This document shows, piece after piece, positions 45,180 through 56,479 of a stretch of 64,000 bases of DNA (positions are counted from its first letter, which is position 1; the number at the start of each line of letters is the position of its first letter). The DNA lies in assembly GCA_944472135.2 (NCBI GenBank), contig OX235263.1, positions 20,265,379 to 20,329,378 of the forward strand, in the 5' to 3' direction. A program made the translations under genes and the position numbers. A model generated the notes under the pieces. The model worked only from the letters and a program-made list of their open reading frames with translations, was not told the DNA's origin and searched no databases. Origin of the DNA: Trichobilharzia regenti (lineage: Eukaryota > Platyhelminthes > Trematoda > Strigeidida > Schistosomatidae).

Positions 45180-45500
45180 TTTTGTCATCAGTTGCCTTCG
45201 TTAGCTTCATACTGAAGATCAAATGGCCGGCCGGCCAGGCAGAAAGAATTAGCAGCAAGAAATTCTGGCTGTCTGGAAACCAAGCCAACCAAGAGCCTGT
45301 TTCTCAACAAATATGTCAGAGAAAATGGAAATGGATTGAGCATACACTGAGGAAACCGTTGGGTGACATAGTGCGCCAGGCTCTCGCTTGAGTAGAAAGA
45401 AGGTGAATGAAAACCTCTAGTGGGTCGTTCGAGGATGATATGGAGGAGATAAGAGGAGGAAATAAGAGACTGTGAGCAGTTGTTGGATTAGCCAAAGAGG
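45180..45500 (+). mobile_element. RTE-type LINE C-terminal fragment
   Basis: Plus strand: IKWPAGQAERISSKKFWL, QEPVSQQICQRKWKWIEHTL, RKPLGDIVRQALA. It ends in a decayed copy of the TWRR region without the usual tail. Confidence 0.8.
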
Positions 45501-45619
45501 ACTAGAGAAAGTATGATAATATCTCAAGTAGAATTAATAAATAGGCGCTTAAAACATCTCCTGGTATGAAAACAGTTCTGAAATAAAACATATATTGAAT
45601 CAAATAGACACATAATGAC

Positions 45620-45850
45620 AATGTGAGTGGGTGACACAGCAGTTAGGATGCTTAACGACCATGCACATGGTCCGGAGTTCGGTCCCCAGCCACCGACGCA
45701 CTACTTTACCAGTAAGAAAAGCTGGTAAGGAGGAAATGTTGGGCATGAGGCTAGCAACCCCATCCCGTAAAAATAAACACCACTGGTACAGAAACTCAAA
45801 GCCTCTCACTTGAAGCCCTGTGTTCCACGTGGAATGTGAAGTGATAAAAA
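45620..45850 (+). repeat. tRNA-headed SINE, type A
   Basis: Head GTGGGTGACACAGCAGTTAG, B box GAGTTCGGTCCCC, tail GAAGCCCTGTGTTCCACGTG. Confidence 0.85.
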
Positions 45851-46659
45851 CAATGGTGACAAGTGAAGTACAATCAGATGTCATTCAAAGTGGAAATGAT
45901 TAGTGATAGTTACACAGATTTTCAATGAACGTAACGAAAATACACAAGGCTAAGGTAGAAATGCGGACCGTAATAATTTAACATCGACCACCTGTGACCA
46001 CAGAAGACGCACATTATTGCACCAACGTCGTTTCCGTATCCAAAGTCGTCGTCGTTTTTTTACTTTGACAGGTAAAAGTTCAGCAATACAGTTATCCCGG
46101 ATACGCAATCATTTTGTCAAGTTGTGTTTCTCCTTATGAGTAAGATTAAAGGAAGAGGTTTTGAAGAATAAGATGATTAGTGTTGACCAGCTATACGAAG
46201 TGCATTAATTGAATATTTGGTTAACACAGAACTATATATATCCTGATAAAAAAAGGCAGTTAAACAACATGCACTGAAGTAAGTTGACTCCTTTCAAATA
46301 AGCATTTCAGAACTAAAACAGAATATCTGTCAGAGATTGTGAGCTTTCCCAATGAGTCTCAAGGATTCACAGAACGCTCTGATACAGTTGCTAAGAATGG
46401 ATAGTTTCATTCTTCCATATACCAGCTAATTTAAAGTCTCATATCCGTCAGATATGTACAGCCACAGAAAATTAATTCGCCTAAAATAGCCGCTTCACGG
46501 ATTTACGTTCACATTGATATTTAACACATAACTAGGTACATGTGTTTGTAATTGTTTCAAAGATTTTTAAATTCTGCATAAGTAATCGCATACTGTACCT
46601 CTGATCCCATCTCAGAGCAAGTCGACATAATATATGCATGCAGTGAATTAGTTTGGTGA

Positions 46660-46945
46660 ATGGTTCCTAACGGTGAAGTGGAGTGGAATACACATTTCGT
46701 CCTATTCAAGACTCGTCACCCAGATGTACCTGCATTCCCCAATGAGTGACTGTGTTTCAAAGGAGACTCGAACCCAGTATCCATCGCTTCAAACGTCAAA
46801 TCGTTATTCGCCAGATTACTTGAGCCACAAGAGCCACCTCTTGTACAACAGGCATCAGTTATTATTTGTTTTCAGTTCACTTTTGATTTTCCCGCCGATG
46901 TATCAGCAGAGGCTGAACTTCTTGGTCCAACGAATAAACGGGAAA
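46660..46945 (-). repeat. Smα-like SINE unit with decayed hammerhead
   Basis: Minus strand: upstream unit TTGGACCAAGAAGTTCAGCC (about 46937-46918) between short inverted repeats (GATTTTCCCGCC and CGGGAAAACTGA). A tRNA-like head follows with B box GGGTTCGAGTC near 46775. The ribozyme-like part then reads GTACATCTGG, GTGACGA, GTCT...AGGAC, GAAA. The second arm of stem I is missing. Confidence 0.7.
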
Positions 46946-46969
46946 ACTGAATAAAAAACAATTAATGAG

Positions 46970-47161
46970 TCACTGGCTCAACGGTAGGATGCTTGTCGAC
47001 CATGCACGTGGTTCGGGGTCCATGCCCCGGCCGGCACTAGCCTAGCCGCTTGTAAGAATGACAAAGGGGGTAGGTTGGGTATAATTCTAGTAACCTCACT
47101 CTGTAAGAAACATCACTACTACAGAAACACCAAAGCTCTAGCTTGAAGCCCTATGTTCTAC
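46970..47161 (+). repeat. tRNA-headed SINE, type A, cut at its 3' end
   Basis: Head ACTGGCTCAACGGTAGGATG, B box GGGGTCCATGCCCCG, tail TTGAAGCCCTATGTTCTAC, which stops abruptly where the LTR-like element begins (47162). Confidence 0.8.
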
Positions 47162-47475
47162 TGTAACAACAGAAGACAAGGGTCAGTCAACAGATCGTTT
47201 ATTGAGGAAATCAACAGATATTTATAGACTTTCATGTACACATTATAGATTATAAGTAAGCAGAAAAACACAGTCTTCTGATTGGTTGTTTCTCACAGAA
47301 AGTTAACCTTGCATCTCTTTGTGGCTGTTTCTTGAGTGTCAGATCATCTGTATGCTAACTCTATCCGCCTACGCGAAGCCTTTGTTCTCATTTTTCTCAC
47401 AACCAATACTGGGGATATAAAACCCATTTATGTTACTTTTCATAACTTTAACTCTGTCTCATTTTATTGGGTATC
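47162..47475 (+). repeat. LTR-like element copy 2
   Basis: Starts TGTAACAACAGAAGACAAGG as at 41440. It contains GATTGGTTGTTTCTC and, at about 47410, a TATA-like GGGATATAAAACCCA. A GGGTATCAACACAC stretch soon after could be a primer-binding-site remnant. There is no internal gag-pol sequence, so it may be a solo LTR or a truncated element. Confidence 0.42.
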
Positions 47476-47499
47476 AACACACTCACTACTATTGTTGAG

Positions 47500-47800
47500 T
47501 TTTTCTACAAGTTTTTCATCCTCGTGAAGTCAATCATTCTACACTTAGCTAAATTCATCGTACTATTCCCGATCCACTTGTCTGTCCCAATGTAGTTGAC
47601 TTCATTGTCATTGCAAGTTGTCTCGCAGGTTACATTTCTGAGTCTAATTGGATGCCTAGACCCCCTTAAGCTGCAGAGATTATCTCTAAGTGAGTTGGTA
47701 GGTTTAAGCTCCGCCTTGATTAGTGCTTTGTTAAGAATCCTACTTGGGGTTTCGGACGTCCCACGCATATATGGAAATACTGTGTGAATGCCTTAAATTC
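47500..47800 (-). pseudogene. Penelope-like fragment, second subfamily
   Basis: Minus strand: RGTSETPSRILNKALIKAEL, KPTNSLRDNLCSLRGSRHPI, TCETTCNDNEVNYIGTDKWI. This is the linker and the start of the GIY-YIG domain (CxDxEVxYIGxTDxW). Confidence 0.7.
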
Positions 47801-48211
47801 CATCTTATTTAGGTTATAGTTTAATAGATTCACTACCGCTTCTTATTTACTTGCGAGCTTTTTCAATTTTTCAATGAATTCGACAGGACAGTTATTTAGC
47901 ATTAGTGCCTCTTTTATCAGTTTCATTACGTTACTTAGGTTTCCTGATGTACTACTTAGAGTTATTGTCCTGTTTGTTAGACACTTAAACAATCATGTCT
48001 TTACAAGTGACAGATGGGATGGATTAAAGTTTATATGCGTATATACTATATATGTACATGCGTATACGTATATATAATGGAATCGTGCGCATTGCTGGCT
48101 GTCACTGTAGTAAAATCCGAGTGGAAAACGACGAGTGACCATCGCTACGACAGTGACACGGAGTAGATAGTGCGAGTTGGAGGAGACTGAGGATTTTATT
48201 TTTTTATTTTT

Positions 48212-48400
48212 TTATTTTTGATTACAGCTTGATTCCACACCGTATTTTTGGTACAAGTATGGAATTTTCAGCGTGGATATCGGTAGCCTAAATTTCGCAG
48301 GCCGACCATAGATATCAGGTGTGCGCCGGCGTGGGCTCGAACCCCGGACCATATGCATGGTCGGCGAGAGTCCTAACCACTGTGCCACCAACGCACAATG
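48212..48400 (-). repeat. tRNA-headed SINE, type B, with RTE-like tail alongside
   Basis: Minus-strand type B copy: body complement CTTGATTCCACACCGTATTT, B-box complement GGCTCGAACCCCGG near 48330, head end GTGCCACCAACGCAC. On its right, 48440-48500 carries a plus-strand RTE-type tail (AAAGCCCTATGTTCAACGCA). Confidence 0.82.
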
Positions 48401-48744
48401 GGCAATCGTGGCCGCAGCTGAAGTGGACACTACCAAGTGAACAAAGTGGAGATGTGTTGTTAAAGCCCTATGTTCAACGCAGAACCCAAGGGAATAATCA
48501 AAAATTGATCTACAAATCATTTCACTCTATGATGGAATTACACTCCACCTTAGTGCCCTAGTTCTTTTCTAATATCAATTCACACTCCGACTTTACGAGG
48601 CAATACTGCTATTGTGAACAAGACAGCGATCCTACATTTTATAAGTCTTTTCCTGTGATTAAAGACAGCTGACAATAACCTGAGTGATTAGAACAAAGTT
48701 GAACGTTCATTTATTTTGAATTTATTTTTATCTTTTTATTTTAG

Positions 48745-48827
48745 TTCGGTGGACTTGAAGCTATTATCACAGCAATCATGGATAGTGTTCCTGCGTTAGC
48801 TGGTAGACGAGAAATTTTTGTCCTTGA
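48745..48827 (+). CDS. SERT: SERT-like exon: TM8 exit and loop to TM9
   Basis: Encodes FGGLEAIITAIMDSVPALAG then RREIFVL and the first two bases (GA) of a codon. FGGLEA.ITA..D..P...GRRE.FVL is the SERT sequence between TM8 and TM9. The acceptor is ATTTTAG at 48743-48744. The donor GTAATT after 48827 overlaps an in-frame TAA, so the splice is required for the protein to continue. Exit phase 2. Confidence 0.9.
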
Positions 48828-49684
48828 GTAATTATATATTGTTTAATTGGCGCGTTAGCATCAACCACATGTGTAAGATATTTTATCTTTCACATTTTAT
48901 CTTTCATCTTTCGCGTTCTCTGTATTATATCAGTTTTTAAATACTATGCCTCTGTTTTTAGCCTCTTGTGTGCAGATAGCTGTAAAACTCACAAGGATTA
49001 CACAAACACTGCTGGAAGCGCAGTGTGTGTGTGTGTTGTTATTCCAAAAAATGCTAGTGCGAGATAAATGCATCCTTGGTTCAATGGTTAAATGCTTTTC
49101 AGCCACATAAGTGGTCTGGCTTCAATATTTTCAGCTGACTTACTGCTAAAATCCATCCAGTTTACTACCGTCAGGTAGTTGAATCGGAAAAGAGATGAGA
49201 CTGACAGTGAGGCTGAAAAATCCACTCCGTAAGAAGATATCACTAATGCTACTGAAATTGCAAAGCACAGTGTATGAAACCTATATGATCAACTTGGTAC
49301 ACAAAGAAATTAAAATAAAAAATGAACTAAGCAGACAAAGATCCCCTGAAATCCTTAATTTGTATTACTGTTTGCGAATAACTATGATATGATAACTATG
49401 ATAAAAGGCAATCAAATTGAGCTAACTTTCCTGAATACCAATACGATGATGCCATAGTGGCATTTTAATAGATGGATGCAAAATAATTTTGACAAATACA
49501 AGAAAACGAATAAAAATTACGCAAAATTTTGTAGTCGAAATTAAGGCCACTTATCTGTATCATCGGGTGGAAACTTGGTTTTGTTGAATCATTATTATAT
49601 GGGAGCGTATTGACACCAGTGAGTTGTAAACGTTTCATTTTATTTATTTAATCTCAGAAGTCTTTTTCTTCATTATCCTGCTTT

Positions 49685-49870
49685 GAAATCTCAGTAGCGG
49701 TGATGCTGTTTTGTTCTTCTTATGGGGTGCGAGAACTATTGTGATGCCCGAACTTCCTTCTCTCCCAGCCTTATTAATGGCTTGGAAACTTGGTGAAGTT
49801 TGAGGAATGCGTAAGCCGGGAATCAAACAAACCCTGACCTACGGCGTGACTGCCAAGCACTTTATCACCC
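49685..49870 (-). repeat. tRNA-headed SINE, type A (degenerate)
   Basis: Minus-strand remains: TCTCAGTAGCGGTGATG, CCAGCCTTATTAATGGCTTG, GGAATGCGTAAGCCGGGAAT. The B box is disrupted. Confidence 0.5.
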
Positions 49871-49879
49871 ACAACCTCA

Positions 49880-51012
49880 TCCGAACCTCGAATGTACAAT
49901 GGTCATGATGAACGGTTTAATAATTAGAATTACTTTCATAAGTCACCGTTACTGTTGCCGACTAGTTCAAACTGAAACTATCAGTCTTTATTCAAATGCA
50001 TAGTACTTGAAAAGACATTTCATGACAATGATTTCATTAAAATATGGATAACAAAAGAACTAATCGAAATAAAACAGTAACTTCAATGGATGTGTTTCTA
50101 TCTCTTTGACTGCTTATAATGTGGAGCTGAATTTACCAGCCTCTTTATGTTATATCGGCATTTTGCACAGAAATCTTGATACGGACACCGTACACTGAAG
50201 GAGTGGCTGGTCTTGAAGGGAGGTAAGTGGGAACGAGCTTCCATTGATTCTGCTAGCATATCGTGAATCCACCCAGGAGAGAACAAAGAAGTTACCATTT
50301 CACTTTATGTATGGCAGGAAACCACGACTACAAATACACAGAAGAACCTGGCCCCTCCACCAGTAGTGGAATACGATAAGATTGCAAACTGAATGGAAAG
50401 AAACCATCAAGAATGCAAGGCGGAAAGAGAAGAAAAGCGCCATGAAATAAGAACAGGGAGAAGAGATGAGATGCAGAACGTCTGAAGTTGGCGATCAAGT
50501 GTAGGAAAGAAAGGTTAATGCGGGTCAGTATCATGGGAACTCCTTCCGAAGTGGGAAGGGTGATACACTGTCACTAAGTGAGATGATCCCTTTTATATCA
50601 TCAAAAGAGGAAATAAGCTGAAGTAATTTAAAACCAGTCACCTGGAGAAATGGATTCAGTGGGATAAGAGAGGCGGTATCAATGTACAACAGGAAGGGGT
50701 AGAATCAAGGAGATTGCTAGTACACATTTTCTACGAATCGTTTCAACTTTTACCTTTACAAATTGAGTTCTTGTTGAGGCGTGTGATGGTAGCCAGCACT
50801 GGTATTCGTGATAAGCATTTCTTTGCGTTCCTGACTTGTCTGATGAGTGTGCCTCAGTTTTACTAGGTTCACACGTTTCTACTGGTGCTTGGATCCATTA
50901 ATCTTCATATTTCATATTAAATGCATAACTAAAAATTTTCACCTCACTGAAATGTATTTATTCCAGTCCTTCGCTTATTTAATGCATTGTACTGAATTTA
51001 TCTTTTTCATAG
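49880..51012. other. Intron between the TM8 and TM9-TM10 exons, right part
   Basis: No repeat family was named. It was searched for a separate short TM9 exon of about 49 bases, and none with a fitting phase was found. Confidence 0.4.
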
Positions 51013-51184
51013 ATTGAATCGATGTCATATTCAGTTGACTTTCTTGGCTTTTACTTACAGTATGTTGACATTTTCAATTTTTAGGGTGGATATCTTGTTC
51101 TCACTATGCTTGATCGTCATGGAGCTCCGATTTCTATTCTGTTCATTGTGTTCTGTGAATGCGTGGCGTTATGTTGGTTTTACG
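51013..51184 (+). CDS. SERT: SERT-like exon: TM9-TM10, with a frame slip
   Basis: The downstream part (51085-51184) is secure: GGYLVLTMLDRHGAPISILF, then IVFCECVALCWFY and a phase-1 G, matching TM10. It ends at donor GTAAGC. Upstream, from acceptor TTTTTCATAG at 51011-51012, a phase-2 start gives (E)LNRCHIQ then LTFLAFTYSMLTFSIF, a plausible TM9. The two parts are out of frame by one base at TTTTTAGGGTGG (51078-51089). Alternatives are an assembly error in the G run, a real frameshift, or a 25-base GTATGT...TTTTAG micro-intron (51060-51084). That micro-intron would leave exactly 16 residues between FVL and GG, as in known SERTs, but would still need a one-base change. The acceptor choice for the upstream part is inferred. 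Confidence 0.72.
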
Positions 51185-51239
51185 GTAAGCATTCAGTGTA
51201 ATACAGGCCTTAAATGTTTAGCGTTAAAGTTTTAGAAGC

Positions 51240-51420
51240 GATAGTACGCTTGTTTTTATTGAATGTGACTGCATATTGTCCAGGGTTCGATCTTCGGCTA
51301 ATGCACATCTGATATAAATGGTTGGCCTTTTAATTTGGGCTACTGATATCACATGCTGAAAATTCCACAGCTGTACTGAAACACTGTGTGGAATTAAGCT
51401 ATGATAAAAAAAACAATAAC
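51240..51420 (+). repeat. tRNA-headed SINE, type B (5'-degenerate)
   Basis: B box GGGTTCGATCTTCGG near 51283-51297, body ATCTGATATAAATGGTTGGC, AAATTCCACAGCTGTACTGA, GTGTGGAATTAAGC. It begins about 55 bases after the TM10 splice donor. Confidence 0.75.
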
Positions 51421-52079
51421 AAATCATTGAAACATGAAGAAACGTCTCAGCACTTCTGGTGACCCAGTGATTTAGGCGGATCGCCGTTAAATTTCTTGTT
51501 CTTCGAGTTAAAGTCTCAAGAACAAGGCATCAATGATATAAATGACTAAAGTGCTTTTAACTTCAGTTAAAATGTAAAACATACTCTTTTAAGACATTAG
51601 TTAATTGTTTCACATTCACTCTGTATTGACACGCTAAAATTAATAACAGACATAAAGAGTAAGATGAAGGCTAACATAGACATCTGTTTCGATTCATTAA
51701 GTATTGTACTAAATTATACATGATTATACTGCAAACAATATATCATATTTGTTTCATTATTATCATTAAAGGAATTACATCATATACTACGAGATGTCTT
51801 AGAAAACCTATGGTTTTTATATCAGTTTGCTGTTGAAATGGTTTAGGCCGATTGACACCCCTGTAGGCTTCAAGAAATACTGACACTAAGACAAGCTTCC
51901 CATTTGACAAATACCGTATAGCTGAGATATAAACATATATGGACCAACAATTAAATATGAGCAGAGACATATTTTACGCACTGTGCAAAATATCTCCTAA
52001 CAGAAAGCTTGCCTAATATCTCATTTATGAATGCCCCAGTAGGAGTTGATTCGCGAACCATCCTCAAATATATAGCATA

Positions 52080-52275
52080 TGAATTGGTGGTTCAGTGATG
52101 GAATACTCGCTAATCATGCACTAAAGTCCAGGTTCAAGTAACGGCCGTCACATTCCTAAAAGTTATCTAGTTTACTAGTGGATAATAAAGCCGTATAAAC
52201 GGGAGATTAAGTGAGGTGCTAACAGCCCTACTCCATGATAGGAAGTACACTACCACTGACATTTCAGATCTTCAA
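52080..52275 (+). repeat. tRNA-headed SINE (degenerate)
   Basis: GAATTGGTGGTTCAGTGATG with CCAGGTTCAAGTAACGG resembles the A and B boxes. The body is diverged, and AGTGAGGTGCTAACAGCC matches the type A middle. Confidence 0.45.
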
Positions 52276-52344
52276 GTCCTGGAATCTTGACCTATAACCC
52301 AAAGGATGTAAACATGTCTTCAGTTATAAGAAGCGATTATCATT

Positions 52345-52925
52345 AGTATTATTATTATTACCTAGAGTTATGAGTGGAACATAGAGCTTCAAAAACACGC
52401 CTCTACTTTGTCCTATTTGGAGCTTTCCTCTTCAGCTGGCTAGCTCCACGACTGCCTATAATCTCACATCTTTGCCTCCCCAAATGATCGCTTCCATGTC
52501 ACCTGCAGACGACCCACTCTCATTCTCCATTTTGGGTTCTACTCAAACGATGGCCTGGCGAATGATGTCATTCGATGGTCTCCTCAGTGTGTAACCAATC
52601 CATCTCTATTTCCTCCGATATATTTGTTGAGTAATAGGCTCTTGGTTGGTTTGTTACCAGCCAGAATTTTATTGTTGTTAATTGTTTCTGGCTGGCCGAC
52701 CATTTAGTATTCAGTATAGGGCTAGTGAAGGGGCAGCTGTTGACAAAAGTCTGCATTTTGTGGAAAATCCTTTTCGTGACCCAAATGCCAGGCTTCTGAC
52801 TGACTTCCCGTTTGTGCTGAAAATTCGAATATTGTTCTTTATGTCGGCTGAGTGCAGGAGATTTCCAAAAACCGGTTTCAACTTGATGAAAACTAGCAAG
52901 CTAGCTAAATAGGCGAGGTTAATTA
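52345..52925 (-). mobile_element. RTE-type LINE 3' fragment
   Basis: Left end (TTA)n and tail complement GAGTGGAACATAGAGCTTCA. Minus strand: LQTFVNSCPFTSPILNTKW, SADIKNNIRIFSTNGKSVRS, FIKLKPVFGNLLHSA. Truncated at the K.IW..L part. Confidence 0.82.
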
Positions 52926-53689
52926 ACATGAGTACACCTCAGCAGATAAATTTTTTGTTTCTTTGTATTCAATTCCGTCAGGAAATTAAAAGGCTACTGT
53001 GTAGCAATGATTTGAGTTCAGTTGTTATGAGTTAAGAAGTGTAGGATTCATTCAAACCATGATTAACATTACTCAAAACTAGGTAGGCAGTTTTTCCTGT
53101 ATTTACATTCGCTGTATTCAAAAAAAGTTGCGAATGCATGATTTGAATACAATTCGTTCAAAAGATGACAGCTAGCGTAGAACAATACCAAACCTTCACA
53201 ATCATAATCGAATAGCCCTTCTTCGACCTAAGCTTATAACTTGCTGACAGTCCCAAGCAACACATGTCGATAACCCTTATGACAATCTATGATGCCTCGA
53301 AGATGAAACATTTATCCATACTGTACCAAAGCTAAAAACCCTACCAGCATGATAGAGGCTTTTCTCAACTTTTATTGTGACCCTAAATTCCATAAATAAA
53401 CAATAACACCATCTCATTCTGAAGAAGAAGAATCTTATGAGTAATCAAAATCATGTAATGATGTATTCTGGTACTTGTTTCACTATGCGATGACTCAGTA
53501 AATCCTCTAAATGCTCACCGTAAGGTGAAAGTCGACGATCTTGAATGTCATCAGTATGCCTGCACTTTAAACAAGATTAAATAATAAGATAAGGAAATGC
53601 AATGAAATATGCTTCCCAAATACTAGTTTGTAAGGATTTGATTGGTTTCAAGTTTTATCACGGATTAATATTAGTTAACAAACTACTGA

Positions 53690-54330
53690 AAGGCAGAGGT
53701 TACTGAACAGTAGTTCCCTTCTCTTTTTCGACCTTTCAGCAGTACACAATCATGATCCTGGGACATTTAGGTTACGAGGCTTACTCATTGACCGTCCAAT
53801 AGTCGATCTTTTCTGACTTCTATCATTTAACGGTTTTCAGAACTACCACCAATCAGTGTTATCAGCAAATATTTATCGTCATACCTGTCCTAAGCGACCC
53901 AACTAGCCACAACTTCCCACCAGAACCTTACCCTGTAACCGATCACTAGTAGGCATCAGACAAATTTTCAAGTGTTGCTTTGCAGGGATTTAATCTGTTA
54001 CAGGACTCATCATGAGCTGAAATCCGGTAGAGGACTATTGATAAACTATCAGGAGTAATGGACATCTGTTTCGTCCCAATTTGAAGCTCCTCACAGTACG
54101 CATCCACCGGACTCGGACCTTTCGCTTACAAGGCGAGCTGGTAGACCATTAAGCCGATGGCATCCCATGAATTGAAAATCCTGCCAATTAGTGATATATA
54201 TTTGGCGGAAACACTAGGCAATATCAAGAGAGAGTAACTACTCCTTTGTCTGGCTCGATGGACTCCGCTGGTGTTTGTTTGACGCGAATCAATAGAAGTT
54301 AAGATCGGTCGACTACTAAGTTTCATCCTA
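53690..54330. repeat. R2-type repeat (two partial copies)
   Basis: Blocks TGGACATCTGTTTCGTCCCA, CCTCACAGTACGCATCCACC and ACAAGGCGAGCTGGTAGACC match R2 at 11460-11600. A second run of related blocks is at 53690-53870. Confidence 0.55.
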
Positions 54331-54639
54331 GTGAATAAGTGGTCAACAAGATCGTCTCGTAACCTCAAGGTCCATAGTTTGATCTCTATCAATGAGGTTA
54401 TGCGTGTGCACCTCCTAGGAGTCTGAATGTTGAGCGAAATATCAGTTTAATAATCCCTGATTTTCAATAGCTTTCTAACCAACATCTATCCTTGATCAAA
54501 CCTGGAATTAAATATCCCCGCAAGATTATATGTAGTAAAGGGACAGATGAAAATGCCCTGGCTTTCTCTATCTCTCTTCACTTTTTATTTGTTTCAAAAA
54601 TTTTAAAATCTAAATTCATATATCTCCATCTTTCTACAG

Positions 54640-54740
54640 GTACCAAACGATTTTGTCAAGATGTGCAAATGATGCTTGGATTTAAGCCTGGTATATTTTG
54701 GAGAATTTGTTGGGCTTATATAAGTCCAATATTTCTTCTG
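54640..54740 (+). CDS. SERT: SERT-like exon: loop 5 and TM11
   Basis: The first two bases complete Gly of the FYG motif. The exon then reads [20 protein letters not shown] and [13 protein letters not shown]. The motif (F.D)V..MLG.KPG.FWRICW.YISP.FLL is diagnostic of TM10-TM11 in monoamine transporters. The acceptor is TCTACAG at 54638-54639 and the donor GTAAGC follows 54740. Phase 0 exit. No exon with the expected TM12 sequence (aromatic-rich YP.W...G) was recognised in the remaining 9.2 kb. Confidence 0.93.
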
Positions 54741-56455
54741 GTAAGCAAATCATTAAAATGCGATTGTTACTGGCACTTATTTTTACTCAACTCCATTTAT
54801 TTTTTCATCTTAAACGCACATCAACATTAAACGCGTAAGACTAAGTATTTTATTCGCTACCACATTGTGTAAAGTACCAGTAATTTCTAAGTGAAGTCTT
54901 TATTCTCTATGCCTTATTAAGAGTGATGATTCATGTCGGTCAACAAGTTAGTGATAAATAACGTGAAATTCTACTTTCAAGTTTTCATAGTGATGTGGAC
55001 ATGGATACTTATACATTCTTCAAGATATTTGTTTGATCGATTCTGGGATGAGTATCTTGCTCTACTTGGGAATTATTGTGGGACTGTAACTGTATCTCAC
55101 TGAGTGGCTGTATTCCTGAGCAGATTTAAACCTAGCACTTACCTCCACAACAGTTTTGTCTTACACAACCAGCATGATTTCATACTCTTCGTTTATACAA
55201 CGAACATTTCGAGACAAGTAAATTCAGGTCAGAAATCATAAAAAAAAATGTTAAGGGATCCGTTCTGTGAGACGAAATCGGGGGATCAAATTATTCCGGA
55301 AATATAGTTAGGAGTTCATGAATTTATGTTTAAAACGATCGAATATATCGTAGAAGTGAGTATTTCAGACAACGCTACAACGACTAATACTGAGGTAACA
55401 TGTTTTCAGAATTTTCTTTTCTGATCTTTTATGTTTGTTCCTGACCTTGAAGGACTTTATCACCACTCTCTTTATCCAGTCACCTAAATTATCATAGAAT
55501 GATTGTTGATGAATGTAGCTAATGTTTTGATGAAATCTTTAGCACCTCATAATACTGAGAACCAAAAAGCAATACTTCTATATGTGCTTTGATTGTAGGT
55601 TATGATATCATAAAGGTTGGATAAAAATATTCGTTATGATAACTACATTGTTGTCTTGTCACAGGTATAAACGAACCTTCAGTTATCCCTTTTAATACCA
55701 TCAACCTGATGTAGGCGAAAAATACCAGGCTCATATGTAGTGTTCATAATGAACACCTACATCGCATCTCTGTTAACAATAGGTGACTATGTCTAAACGT
55801 TACTGTCTTCATAATGCCAGTAAATGATTATTTAAAAATTTAATGGATGTTAAATTTGACTGCTGGTAATCTAGATGAATGAAAATACAAACTAAGGAGT
55901 CAGATCTATTTATATCCATGGTAAATGTACAGGTTGAACTGGTTTCTTTTGAACACAAAGCTCTGGTTTTTCAATGAGTATGGCGAAGGTTTATGCAATA
56001 CAACTTCTAGTCCAACATCTACATCTATTATGGATATATCCGCCCCCCTTTTTGCACCTACCCTGGCTACGAATTAGATCACATACTGTGCAACTATTTT
56101 CCACCCCAATAAAGAGGGAAGGTTGTGCATAGAGTAGCAGTCCAGCTCCGTGAAAAAACGCCATCTCTCCCGTGTGAATCTCCTTCCTTAAAAGTTGATG
56201 GTAAATGTAAAAAAGCGTTTTCCCTCTCTTACGGAAAGCTAGTTGATGAATAAGATCCCCTCACCCCCTCCCCGCAATAATTATCCCTATGCAAACTAGT
56301 AAAATTACAGCTGATAAGAGATTCAAACAAAACGCTATCAGCATGGAAGATTCAGAAAAATGCCTTTTTTAGAATCCCATTTAAAAAATAGAAAAATTAG
56401 AGAGGACTATCATGTCATATGGAAAGTTTGCTGGAGTTTAAAATGGAACCCGTTG
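54741..56455. other. Intron after the TM11 exon
   Basis: No TM12 exon was found. A GC-richer pocket (56040-56290) with CCCCCC and CCCCTCCCC runs is unclassified. Confidence 0.4.
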
Positions 56456-56479
56456 GATTTTCGAATGAGTTTACGATAC

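Larger units (their letters stand above)
3602..54740 (+). other. SERT: Locus of a serotonin-transporter-like SLC6 gene (partial, ten exons seen)
   Basis: Ten exons on the plus strand, each with an AG acceptor and GT donor, join into about 467 codons of an SLC6 transporter. The family moves a monoamine into the cell with Na+ and Cl- across the plasma membrane. The best fit is invertebrate SERT: the TM7-TM8 stretch [16 protein letters not shown], the TM8 end [15 protein letters not shown] and the TM3 end YYNTIIAWAL are closer to insect and vertebrate SERT than to vertebrate DAT. Exon phases agree at all junctions except inside the TM9-TM10 exon. Introns run from 1.7 to 12.7 kb and are full of transposon remains. 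The exons for the N-terminus and TM1, and for TM12 and the C-terminus, are not in the window. A DAT or broad monoamine transporter cannot be fully excluded without TM1. Confidence 0.88.

Noticed and set aside
48828..51012. A separate short TM9 exon
   Set aside because: No AG...GT interval of about 49 bases with the needed phases and hydrophobic coding was found, so TM9 was placed at 51013 onward with reservation.
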